Below are positions 52,678 through 60,750 of a stretch of DNA of 64,000 nucleotides, one piece after another. Source of the DNA: JAGXTF01 sp044224315 (lineage in GTDB: Bacteria > Bacteroidota > Bacteroidia > NS11-12g > UBA955). The position numbers and the translations under genes are program-made. A model generated the notes under the pieces. The model worked only from the letters and a program-made list of their open reading frames with translations. It was not told where the DNA came from and made no database searches. The stretch's first letter is position 1; every line of letters starts with the position of its first letter. The stretch is taken from contig JBGAKR010000001.1 in assembly GCA_044224315.1 (NCBI GenBank), positions 310,001 to 374,000 of the forward strand, read 5' to 3'.

Positions 52678-53079
52678 AGTTTCGGTTAAGAAATCCGAAA
52701 CCCTTAATGGTTTGAAAGGTGGCGAAACACTCGCCGGGCTTGCATTATTTCTATAATAGTGTATAATGCCTGCGAGTGTTCTTTCTTTGCAATGTAGTTG
52801 GCGGAGGTCTCGAAACTTGAGCCTTCTACTGCATTTTACACTTAGCCCCTCCCTAACCGGTGGGGCTTCTCTATTTCATAGCGGCCTCCTTAACCGCGTT
52901 TGTGGAAAATGGGAAGCAAACAAGGCTTCCTAACTTGGTCGTCCTATTACCCTCGGTAATGGATGACAATACTTTAAATTGGATCGCTGTATTAAACATG
53001 CAGCGAATTAGCTGCCTATCCGAATTTTAGACTATCAAAAATGCATAACCAGTGCCGAATCTGTAATAACCAACATTAA
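52678..53079. other. 402-bp gap with nested inverted repeats
   Basis: No gene is seen. AACACTCGC (52726-52734) and GCGAGTGTT (52772-52780) pair perfectly, enclosing GCATTAT/ATAATGC (52742-52748, 52763-52769). Also AGCCCC..GGGGCT near 52845-52868. It separates the sensor-regulator operon from the mobilisation operon and likely holds the latter's promoter. Confidence 0.5.
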
Positions 53080-53877
53080 TCAGTTGAATCTATTTATACA
53101 TTGGCGAACATCATCCCTTTTTTTAAATGCCCTACCTATAGGTATCGGAAATTCTAAACCATGAATAATAAAGGTATCTTCAGACCTGTTATATCCTACG
53201 ATTTTTCCGGCATTTATCATCCAGCTATCATGCACTCTGACTACATTTACATCCATTACTTTAAACTTGTTTTCAAAATCCTTTAATCCTTCACTGCAAT
53301 GGTCTGGATGCTCATTCTGAGATGAAAATAAATAACTATTCCTTCCATCAGCCTTAATTGCCTTTAGTTTGTGATATGGGATTATAATTTCAGTTCTATT
53401 TACAAAATTTGTTACTTTAAACACTATTCGATGTCTTCTATCCAAGAATTCTTTTGAGATATAAATTAAATCCTTTAAATCATCTTCTCTTATAATATCA
53501 AAACTTCCTTTGTCCCATCTACAGACATTACCGTCAAATATAAACTCACCATTCTTTTTAATATCTTTTGAGTCTATAATTCTAAAAGTACTTTTCTTTG
53601 CCTCCTTTTCATTTGTGCTAAAAAATATAGCAAACATATTGTCATTCATTGTGTTCTCACAGAGTCTTAATCCATTTTTTGACCCTTCCTGAAGATCATA
53701 GTCTACAAATAATAAATCCGGCTGAATTATACGAATATTTTCAATTGATTCAACATATGGCTGAGTGCCCATATATTCGCTTACGACCTCAAATTCGGGT
53801 GAATATTTTTTCAACATTGCACAGAGGCTATAATATTGGTCCTTTTGGTCTTCTACTATATATATTTTGTAGTTCAT
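53080..53877 (-). CDS. LytTR-type response regulator
   Basis: 265 residues. A receiver-like domain has IYIVEDQKDQ and the Asp in LLFVDYDLQEG. The middle part (about 95-140) is an unusual insertion. The LytTR domain has LKAIKADGRNSYLFSS, NVVRVHDSWMINAGKIVGY and IPIGRAFKKR. It overlaps the kinase gene by 4 bp. By analogy with RteA/RteB in Bacteroides conjugative transposons it probably controls excision or transfer. Confidence 0.85.
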   Translation of the reverse strand: MNYKIYIVEDQKDQYYSLCAMLKKYSPEFEVVSEYMGTQPYVESIENIRIIQPDLLFVDYDLQEGSKNGLRLCENTMNDNMFAIFFSTNEKEAKKSTFRIIDSKDIKKNGEFIFDGNVCRWDKGSFDIIREDDLKDLIYISKEFLDRRHRIVFKVTNFVNRTEIIIPYHKLKAIKADGRNSYLFSSQNEHPDHCSEGLKDFENKFKVMDVNVVRVHDSWMINAGKIVGYNRSEDTFIIHGLEFPIPIGRAFKKRDDVRQCINRFN

Positions 53878-56870
53878 ATTGTAAAATATACTTTGCTGCC
53901 TTCTAATATTTGTTTATCAATTTTAACTTGTTCCTTACCAGAGAATAATCCTCTAAACCATTCAGAAGTCTTCGAATTGTTCAATTTTTCTAACAGTCTA
54001 TTCAAAAATCTATTGCGAGTCTTATTTCTGAATTTGTCAGATATGCGAACCAATCTTGTCCATAATTTAAAATATCTAACTATATAATCACAATTTTTAA
54101 GACCCGTAGAATTCTTGTCTTTTATATCCTTTAACCTAAAAATATTTTTAAAACCATCACCATTATCTATAATTGATATTGTATATCGGTTTTTAATTTT
54201 CTCTACTTTAAGTTCAATTACCCCTGTACCCCTTTTTATTAACTTTCCATGTTCTATGGAGTTCTTAATCAATGACAATAGAATTGCTGGCGGTACTTTA
54301 ATATCAGGTATTTCATTTGGTGATCGTAATTCAACCGATATATTATTAAGAAGATTTTTATGTTTTACATAGTTATTCAATAGCACAATTTCATCCGATA
54401 GGGCGGCACCCATAGCCTCAGTACCGCCTTGTATGCTGTTAAATATACTCATCATTAAATCCGCCATATTTTGTATTTTTAACTGTATTTCAGATTTTTC
54501 TGCACCACTTCGAATATCGCTAATCAATTTAGTATATGCTGTTCTTGATATATGCCCAAATTCTTGCCATACCCTGGCTTTATATTGATTTATCCTTGCC
54601 AAATATCTAGTCCGAATCAGCAGTAAAACTACAATGAACATTAATATCACCGAAACAACAGCCAATAGCCATGCCCTCTTCTCACTTGTCTTGGCATCTA
54701 TTGCATTTTTTTCTGCAACTTCCCTATTGTGATTTGCTTCTAATGTTAGGATTCTTAATTGTCTATTCAGATATAGTGTCGTACCTATTGAATCTTTAAG
54801 AGTGTTTTTTAATTTGATGGTTTGAAGGAGTTCCCCACGATAACTGTTAACTGTGTCTGACAATTTACTAAGTTCACTCTTCTTTTTGTCAATATCAGTA
54901 ATTAATTGAGTATTTATTCTCTTCAATTCACTATTGTATTCTTGTAAATCATAGTTTATCTTATTTTTAGACAATATTGTCAATTCACTATTTTCTTGAA
55001 TACTGTCAGAAATCAAGTTGAATTTAATTAAATCAATAAAATGAATATCTGTTGTTGGGGTGAATTTCATAATGTTGTTTGAGGATGTGTATAATGTGCG
55101 ATATGTTTCCATTTCTGATTTGACGTTGCCAGTTTTATTGTAGTATTCCGCCAAGGTTAATAATTGTTTTTGATGAAATATATAAGAATATTCATAAATG
55201 CTAGGAAAACTTGCATATGTCACTGATTTATTATTATTAATATTCTCTATTAATTTCGGTCCTAATATAGAATTATTTCTATCAAATTCTGGCCAATAAT
55301 AGTCTAAGGCGTTCAACTTTAAAGGATTGAGTTTGTTATATCGTCCATCTAGCTTTAAATAATATTTATTAAGGACAGTAGCTTGACTTATTAAATTTAA
55401 ATATTTGGATGTTATTATTAAATCTTTAATGTTGTTTTTAAATTGTTCTTTACTGAAACTAACTTCTCCCACTTTCATTAATCTCAACATCACATTAATA
55501 ATTGCTGAATTTATTTTGTGCTTTATTTTTATTCCGTATTTACTACTATATATATGCTTTTTTAGTAAGGTTAGTATGTATAATTTATTAATATCAGAGA
55601 TTTTATTTAAATTACATTCATTTATTAAGATATTGTACCAAATAAACTGATTATTTTCAGTATTAGAGTCCAAATTATTATCAGTTAAAGTTTTATTTTC
55701 TTGAATATCTTTATTTAATAAGGAATTCAATTGAAATAGAATATTACCGCAATTACTTTCAATTGAATATCCCTTATGATTAGAATTAATTTCAATTTCT
55801 TTTGGTATGGAGATATTGTCACTAATTGAAGAATAATACAATAAATTAACCACTGACATTAAAATTCTATCTACTTTATAGTTAGAAACATAATATCTGG
55901 CCTTTGATAAATAACGAATAGCTAATTTACTTTTATCAAAGCTGCTATTATCTTTGAAAAGAAATATAGCTATTTTTACTTTTGTGTTAATATCAGTGAT
56001 CTCTACATTGTCTAAAATACTTACTAATTCTGTTAGAGAGCTATTTATAACCTTCTTAATTCGTGGATTTGCACCACTCATTCTTGAGAGTTCTCTATAT
56101 GATATTAAACTTAACATAAAATACTCCGCTTTTTCTTTTGTAGTAAGTTTGTTCAAATAGGTGTTTATCGCGCTATCTTTCTTATTCCAGTAGTGTATGT
56201 CTGTTATTAAAGTATGTGAAATCGCTTCATGTGTTAAAAGAATTAATTTACTATAATTTTTGTAATTATATTGATTTACCAATTTGTATGTATTAAAATG
56301 CATTTCATTACAATATGGATTTAAAATATTAGTGTTTACTAAATTATATGTTATTGGTCTAATTTCGTTAGCAATATTGTAATCAAAATTAGCTGTAAAA
56401 ATGTCTTCTTTATTCGATGTAAAGTAAGTACTAATAAGCAATTCCGTATGAATGTTTAATAATTTATTATCTAATGTGTCTTTAAGAAATAATATATTTG
56501 AATCTAATCTATTTTTCAGGTTACTTTTAATCTTATTTAAATCTGTAAATATACTTGGGTTCAATTTTATAAATTCATTTTCTAATATTGAATCAATTAA
56601 TTTATGCGATTTTTTTATTTGGTACGCATCCTTCTGACAATAAACATAATTACCTCCGGCAGGCGCAAGTGTCATTGATATAACCGTGATGGATAAGCTA
56701 AGTATTATTAGCAGATTAAAACTTCCGAATGTTAAAAAAGAAGCCTTCCCTTTTGGGGAAGGCTCATTCGTATAGTTACCGGCGTTATCGCTATCAGGTT
56801 GCTCTCCAGCATTGCCTGTTTCCTTTTCACGCGGTACCCTATTATACCATTTGTTAAATATCCCTTTCAT
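53874..56870 (-). CDS. large LytS-like sensor kinase
   Basis: 998 residues, with codon use much richer in A/T than the neighbouring mobilisation genes. A first membrane helix is near 50-70 (FNLLIILSLSITVISMTL). A long helical sensor region of about 680 residues follows without clear domain, then a coiled coil, a second membrane helix near 755 (LLAVVSVILMFIVVLLLI), and a kinase core with ALSDEIVLLNNYVKHKN, N box LLSLIKNSIEHG and G1 DNGDGF. The usual FxxHxLxN phospho-acceptor is replaced by VWQEFGHISRTAY. A C-terminal stretch is basic. It is coupled to the regulator. Confidence 0.8.
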   Translation of the reverse strand: MKGIFNKWYNRVPREKETGNAGEQPDSDNAGNYTNEPSPKGKASFLTFGSFNLLIILSLSITVISMTLAPAGGNYVYCQKDAYQIKKSHKLIDSILENEFIKLNPSIFTDLNKIKSNLKNRLDSNILFLKDTLDNKLLNIHTELLISTYFTSNKEDIFTANFDYNIANEIRPITYNLVNTNILNPYCNEMHFNTYKLVNQYNYKNYSKLILLTHEAISHTLITDIHYWNKKDSAINTYLNKLTTKEKAEYFMLSLISYRELSRMSGANPRIKKVINSSLTELVSILDNVEITDINTKVKIAIFLFKDNSSFDKSKLAIRYLSKARYYVSNYKVDRILMSVVNLLYYSSISDNISIPKEIEINSNHKGYSIESNCGNILFQLNSLLNKDIQENKTLTDNNLDSNTENNQFIWYNILINECNLNKISDINKLYILTLLKKHIYSSKYGIKIKHKINSAIINVMLRLMKVGEVSFSKEQFKNNIKDLIITSKYLNLISQATVLNKYYLKLDGRYNKLNPLKLNALDYYWPEFDRNNSILGPKLIENINNNKSVTYASFPSIYEYSYIFHQKQLLTLAEYYNKTGNVKSEMETYRTLYTSSNNIMKFTPTTDIHFIDLIKFNLISDSIQENSELTILSKNKINYDLQEYNSELKRINTQLITDIDKKKSELSKLSDTVNSYRGELLQTIKLKNTLKDSIGTTLYLNRQLRILTLEANHNREVAEKNAIDAKTSEKRAWLLAVVSVILMFIVVLLLIRTRYLARINQYKARVWQEFGHISRTAYTKLISDIRSGAEKSEIQLKIQNMADLMMSIFNSIQGGTEAMGAALSDEIVLLNNYVKHKNLLNNISVELRSPNEIPDIKVPPAILLSLIKNSIEHGKLIKRGTGVIELKVEKIKNRYTISIIDNGDGFKNIFRLKDIKDKNSTGLKNCDYIVRYFKLWTRLVRISDKFRNKTRNRFLNRLLEKLNNSKTSEWFRGLFSGKEQVKIDKQILEGSKVYFTI

Positions 56871-57117
56871 GATCTCTGTGAATATCCTGTGAGTTTCGTA
56901 AATTATTTAATTCAATTAATTTATCCTCTTTGTCTCTTTTTATTTCCCTGTCGGCTTGCTCCTGGCCATGTCGAAGGCCGTTTGCTATGGATAAATCTTC
57001 TGTCTTTTCAAAATTATTAGTTACTTCTTTTGCCAGTTCTGGATTTACATTTCCGAGCTCATAGCCAAGATTAAAAGCCTGTTTATAATTTTCTGGTAAT
57101 TCCAATTCGTTGTTCAT
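56854..57117 (-). CDS. hypothetical charged protein
   Basis: 87 residues, acidic and helical (YKQAFNLGYELGNVNPELAKEVTNNF, QADREIKRDKEDKLIELNNLRN). Not recognised. It lies 1 bp after the excisionase-like gene and overlaps the kinase start by 17 bp, so it is co-expressed. An excision or regulatory accessory is possible. Confidence 0.55.
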   Translation of the reverse strand: MNNELELPENYKQAFNLGYELGNVNPELAKEVTNNFEKTEDLSIANGLRHGQEQADREIKRDKEDKLIELNNLRNSQDIHRDHERDI

Positions 57118-57118
57118 T

Positions 57119-57385
57119 TTAAAATGTTGTACGTTTATGTTTATTTAAATATTCAAGCAATGATTCTCGCTTATATAAAATGGCTTTCCTGGAGGGCTGT
57201 GTAAATTCAATTTCCCCGGAATTCCTGAGCTCCTGAAGTTTGGTTTTACCGCAATTCAAAATAGCCATGGCTTCCTGACCATCAACCCAAGTGCTTTTAT
57301 GATTTTCAAAGTCAGGTTTAAGTTTAAGAACAACTTCTTTTACTAGCTTATACAGCGCTTCCGACTCCAAACAAACGACCTCCAT
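57119..57385 (-). CDS. excisionase-like helix-turn-helix protein
   Basis: 88 residues. TWVDGQEAMAILNCGKTKLQELRNSGEIEFTQPSRKAILYKRESLLEYLNKH matches the HTH_17/excisionase-type winged helix common next to integrases in Bacteroidota elements. It starts 9 bp after the integrase stop, on the same strand. It probably directs excision or represses the integrase. Confidence 0.8.
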   Translation of the reverse strand: MEVVCLESEALYKLVKEVVLKLKPDFENHKSTWVDGQEAMAILNCGKTKLQELRNSGEIEFTQPSRKAILYKRESLLEYLNKHKRTTF

Positions 57386-57394
57386 AAAGCGAAA

Positions 57395-58627
57395 TTATTT
57401 CTTTTTACCCATATTATCAATTAGTTGGGAGTGGTAATCGTCAATTACCGCATCAGGTAGCGATTTCAGGTATGTATTGGTAGTGGAAATGCTATTGTGG
57501 CCTAGAAGCCTGCTTATGGCTGGCACTGGAATGCCTAAATACATTGCCAATGTTGCTGCACTGTGACGGATGGCGTAGGTAGTAAGATGCTCGGTGATAC
57601 CACATAATTTAGCCATTTCCCTGAGATTCTGGTTATGATACTTGATGGCCCAAAGGATGTCTTTATATTGTTCTGATGGCTCTGTTCGTTTTATAATTGG
57701 CAATATGAAATCTTCAGGATTTTTGTTTTTTGCATAATGGTCAATAATAGGCTGCAGGGCATCTACTACCTTAATATCAAATACTTGTTTGGTTTTCTTG
57801 CGAATGTATTTGATTCTTCCATCTCTAATGTCTCCAACTTTTAACCATGCCATATCTGAGAAGTTCATCCCAAATGTCAAATAACTAAATAGGAAATAAT
57901 TTCGGGTATGGAATAATTTGTCTTCCTGGGAAACGTCGAGGTCAAGAATCCGATTAATTGAGTCTTGTGAAATTGCTCTTTTCACAGTTTGGGTTTTACG
58001 GATTTTGTAATCCTGGAAAGGATTCTTGGTTCTATCTGCCAATCCATCCACACAAGCTCTGTTGTAGAGTGCTCGCATTGATCTTAGATAGCTTGCCAGC
58101 CCATTGAGACTGTTCCCCCTACTCAAATAATCAGTTTCAAGGCTTTTTAGTAATTGTACGGTGATTTCCTGAAATGGCAATGTAGGCTTGTCTCTGAACT
58201 TTTTAAGCAAACTTAATAGTGATATATAGCCACGTGCAGTGCCAAACCGACCTGCAGTATTCATTATTTGTATTTGTGCCTCCGTATACTTAAAGAAACA
58301 ATCTACTGACGGCTTAGCAATTAACTTGCTCATTAAATCTTTCAAGGCTAGTGATTGCAATTCCCCACCGTCATGCAACTTCTGTATAATCCCGGTTAAA
58401 TCGCTTTGCACTTTCAGAATCCGGGCATTAAGTCTGGAAGAATTCTCAATACCGGTATAACTGGTTTTAACTGCGCGCTTTTTCTCATCCCAGTCTTTTG
58501 GCAGGAGTTTAATTCCTGTGTTTATTGAGGTGGTTGCTCCTTTGTGAGATATTCGGATAATTACTGGAAAAGTACCATCTTTGAGGGCTCTTCTCATATC
58601 CAACGAAGCTACAACGTGCGTATTCAT
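57395..58627 (-). CDS. int: tyrosine integrase of the element
   Basis: 410 residues from the ATG at 58627 (the frame extends to a TTG at 58675). The N-terminal arm-binding domain VVASLDMRRALKDGTFPVIIRISHKGATTSINTGIKLLPKDWDEKKRAV is typical of Bacteroidota integrases. The core-binding SAM-like part is followed by catalytic residues in LFSYLTFGMNFSDMAWLKVGD, TTYAIRHSAATLAMYLGIPVPAISRLLGHNSISTTNTYLKSL. The minus-strand -7 element TATCTTTG at 58632-58639 is very close to this start, so the leader is short or absent. It recombines attL and attR. Confidence 0.92.
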   Translation of the reverse strand: MNTHVVASLDMRRALKDGTFPVIIRISHKGATTSINTGIKLLPKDWDEKKRAVKTSYTGIENSSRLNARILKVQSDLTGIIQKLHDGGELQSLALKDLMSKLIAKPSVDCFFKYTEAQIQIMNTAGRFGTARGYISLLSLLKKFRDKPTLPFQEITVQLLKSLETDYLSRGNSLNGLASYLRSMRALYNRACVDGLADRTKNPFQDYKIRKTQTVKRAISQDSINRILDLDVSQEDKLFHTRNYFLFSYLTFGMNFSDMAWLKVGDIRDGRIKYIRKKTKQVFDIKVVDALQPIIDHYAKNKNPEDFILPIIKRTEPSEQYKDILWAIKYHNQNLREMAKLCGITEHLTTYAIRHSAATLAMYLGIPVPAISRLLGHNSISTTNTYLKSLPDAVIDDYHSQLIDNMGKKK

Positions 58628-58647
58628 TGACCAAAGATACAAAATAT

Positions 58648-58667
58648 TTGCACGTAATTTGCACGTA
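58648..58667 (+). promoter_or_regulatory. end repeat in the integrase promoter (right copy)
   Basis: TTGCACGTAATTTGCACGTA, identical to 26256-26275. It overlaps the expected -33 region of the integrase promoter, so the bound protein could also regulate integrase. Confidence 0.6.
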
Positions 58668-58690
58668 AATTGCAATTTTATTCACTTTTT

Positions 58691-58763
58691 TTCGGTTTTA
58701 TTTAAATAGTATAATCCTGTGCTATCAAGCATATTCGACCGAATAAAACCGAATAAAACCGAA
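58691..58763. promoter_or_regulatory. candidate integrase arm sites near attR
   Basis: TTCGGTTTTATT at 58691-58702 is inverted relative to two tandem copies of AATAAAACCGAA at 58742-58753 and 58752-58763, ending 11 bp before attR. Their spacing suits multiple integrase or excisionase contacts. Confidence 0.6.
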
Positions 58764-58773
58764 ATTCTAATTT

Positions 58774-58816
58774 CTCATAATCAGTAGGTGCTTGGTTCGA
58801 TTCCAAGTGGGCCCAC
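58774..58816 (+). mobile_element. attR: right attachment site
   Basis: The 43 bases equal 26164-26206. This truncated tRNA 3' half has no 5' half and cannot form a tRNA. Confidence 0.9.
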
Positions 58817-58826
58817 AAGAAGAACC

Positions 58827-58857
58827 CCAAAAGTCATACAAATTGTTTGACTTTTGG
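58827..58857. terminator. hairpin downstream of attR
   Basis: Perfect 10-bp stem CCAAAAGTCA / TGACTTTTGG with an 11-nt loop. No T-tract follows directly, so it may be the original terminator in eroded form. Nothing else is recognised in 58858-59128. Confidence 0.5.
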
Positions 58858-59128
58858 CTCTGGTTCTGGGTTTGAAAAAACTGTTATTTGTGTTACCGTT
58901 TTATTGGGACAACACACAATCAAATGAGCAGAAAGTTTGCAGCCTGTAAAGGTTCACAACCGCCGCGGCGACGCAGCGGAAGTTGAGAGTTAGCAGTTAC
59001 TTCCTGCCCCCTTCCGTGCCAGTTCAGGCGGACGTTCCAGCTCAGGTAAAGCCAAGGCCAACCGATGGAGTACCTCTAAACAATCTAAATTTAAGGCCGC
59101 GTTTTGGCAAACATTAAGACAAATTTGC

Positions 59129-59920
59129 TCAGTATAACTGCATACGCATATTGAGTTGCAGGTCATTCTGTTCAGGAAAACCAATGTATAAGAAATCATC
59201 CCTGAATTGATAGTCCCGTTTATATCCCCATATCATTCTACCCTTACCATGTTGTTTGGAAGTAAACAGGGTGCTTTCGCCAAACCAGGGCCGTATAAAA
59301 CTCAGATTACTTGTGCCGTCCCAAAAAGTATTTTCAATGGGAACAATTGTATATGAATATGCCGTATCTCCATTGTTCAATTTGGTTCTGATACTGCCGG
59401 TATACTGAAAATCATTTGAATTGCCCAAATTTAGTGGGGTTTGCACCATGTCTACAGTATGTTGTGATACAGTGCCGTCCAGGGTCGAAATTTGTATGAC
59501 TCCCGTAATTGCTTTTTTGGGTTTTTTATTCAACACAAACTGTTCGATCATTTGCAAATTCCCGGTGATGTGCAGAGAATCTCTATAATAATTGAAAGTG
59601 AAATTAAACGTATTCGCAGGATTAGAAAGTAATAAATCATAAGTCGCGATGACATCCCCGTTTCTCTGCCTCGAATCATTATATACCAAATCCCCCGTGT
59701 GTTTCAACGTATCGATCAAACCTCCTTCGATATTTTTAAAATTGGAAGTATCTTCATTGTAATCGACATATTTTGTGAGCACCTCACTTAATGCAAACAC
59801 CTCGAAATGGGCGCGCAAATGTGCACGTAAAGCGGTATAATCTTCAAACTTTAAAGGCTCTTCTTTTGAGCAGCTTACAAAGCCCAAAACCAGCATGGAC
59901 CAAAACATTATTCTTCTCAT
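59129..59920 (-). CDS. lipoprotein of unknown function
   Basis: 263 residues. The signal MRRIMFWSMLVLGFVSC carries a lipobox. The body is beta-rich (FNFTFNYYRDSLHITGNLQM, FQYTGSIRTKLNNGDTAYSYTIVP). Not recognised. It is the last gene of a three-gene operon with two outer-membrane proteins, 1 bp after the preceding stop, so it may be their surface or periplasmic partner. Confidence 0.75.
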   Translation of the reverse strand: MRRIMFWSMLVLGFVSCSKEEPLKFEDYTALRAHLRAHFEVFALSEVLTKYVDYNEDTSNFKNIEGGLIDTLKHTGDLVYNDSRQRNGDVIATYDLLLSNPANTFNFTFNYYRDSLHITGNLQMIEQFVLNKKPKKAITGVIQISTLDGTVSQHTVDMVQTPLNLGNSNDFQYTGSIRTKLNNGDTAYSYTIVPIENTFWDGTSNLSFIRPWFGESTLFTSKQHGKGRMIWGYKRDYQFRDDFLYIGFPEQNDLQLNMRMQLY

Positions 59921-59921
59921 T

Positions 59922-60749
59922 TTACAGCAATCTCAAATTTAATCCCAGAAGAAAATACAAGCCCTTTGCTGCCCCTGTTACATACTGATCATTTTGGTAT
60001 AATGTAGGTCTTTTACCTACCTCCATTCTGCCTCCCAGATATTTGGACTGCAATAAAAATATAGCCCCGAAACCCGATGAACTGGCCTTCAGATTTGAAG
60101 CTCCTTCATACATCACCGGAACATTCACGTTGTATGAATTCAGGGTGGAAAGTACGTTGTTCAAATTTGAAGCTTTGGGTGAATGACATCCGAACAAAGA
60201 AAATTGAAAATTTACGGCAGCCCCTTCGCTGGTTTCGGCCCCACCCAAATACCATCCAAATCCAAATCGGTATGAGGGCAATGTATACTGTAAAACAGCA
60301 TTCCCAGTGTTCTCTTCCGGTGAGTATTGCATAGGATCAGGTTGTTTGGAGCTGGCCCCCGTTTCTACATCATTTTGAATTAAATTTTCGAACTTATAAT
60401 TGCGAACACCATGATCATAGGCTCCGTAAAATCCCCAGTACTTGCCCAGAGGACTGAAGTGAAATTCAACAAACTGATTGTTGCTGATCTGACTTTTCAA
60501 ATTCTGAAATCGTGATTTCGTACCCTGCGTTACAATACCCCTCAGTATTAGAATTTTTCCAAGTTGTAAGGTACTTGTTCCCGTAATAAATGCATGGGTT
60601 GAATTCTCTGCCATCATTTCTGCAGCTCCGCCAACTTCCAGCAGGACATTCACTTTTGTAGGTTTGCGGGGTGCCAGCAATTGTGCATTCACAGTCACTG
60701 AATTCAAGCAATAAAACAATATGGAAGTGTAAATTATTTTCTTAACCAT
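59922..60749 (-). CDS. outer-membrane-like protein
   Basis: 275 residues. The signal peptide (MVKKIIYTSILFYCLNSVTVNAQ) is followed by a beta-barrel-like sequence (LILRGIVTQGTKSRF, YRFGFGWYLGGAETS, AVNFQFSLFGCHS) and a C-terminal FLLGLNLRLL strand. Family not recognised. It starts 1 bp after the upstream gene. Confidence 0.75.
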   Translation of the reverse strand: MVKKIIYTSILFYCLNSVTVNAQLLAPRKPTKVNVLLEVGGAAEMMAENSTHAFITGTSTLQLGKILILRGIVTQGTKSRFQNLKSQISNNQFVEFHFSPLGKYWGFYGAYDHGVRNYKFENLIQNDVETGASSKQPDPMQYSPEENTGNAVLQYTLPSYRFGFGWYLGGAETSEGAAVNFQFSLFGCHSPKASNLNNVLSTLNSYNVNVPVMYEGASNLKASSSGFGAIFLLQSKYLGGRMEVGKRPTLYQNDQYVTGAAKGLYFLLGLNLRLL

Positions 60750-60750
60750 T

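Larger units (their letters stand above)
26164..58816. mobile_element. integrative mobilizable element carrying defence islands
   Basis: It is delimited by 43-bp direct repeats in a tRNA. It contains an integrase at the right end, excisionase-like gene, relaxase, coupling protein, an oriT-like hairpin, a RepO-like gene, a second recombinase, a sensor-regulator pair, and cargo (CBASS, Eco57I-like restriction-modification with PHP-SMC ATPase, HEPN-like protein). No VirB4/TraG-type mating-pore genes are seen, so transfer probably relies on another conjugative element. Confidence 0.85.

Noticed and set aside
26164..58816. complete conjugative element (ICE)
   Set aside because: No mating-pore (VirB/Tra) genes are seen; relaxase and coupling ATPase alone indicate a mobilizable element.
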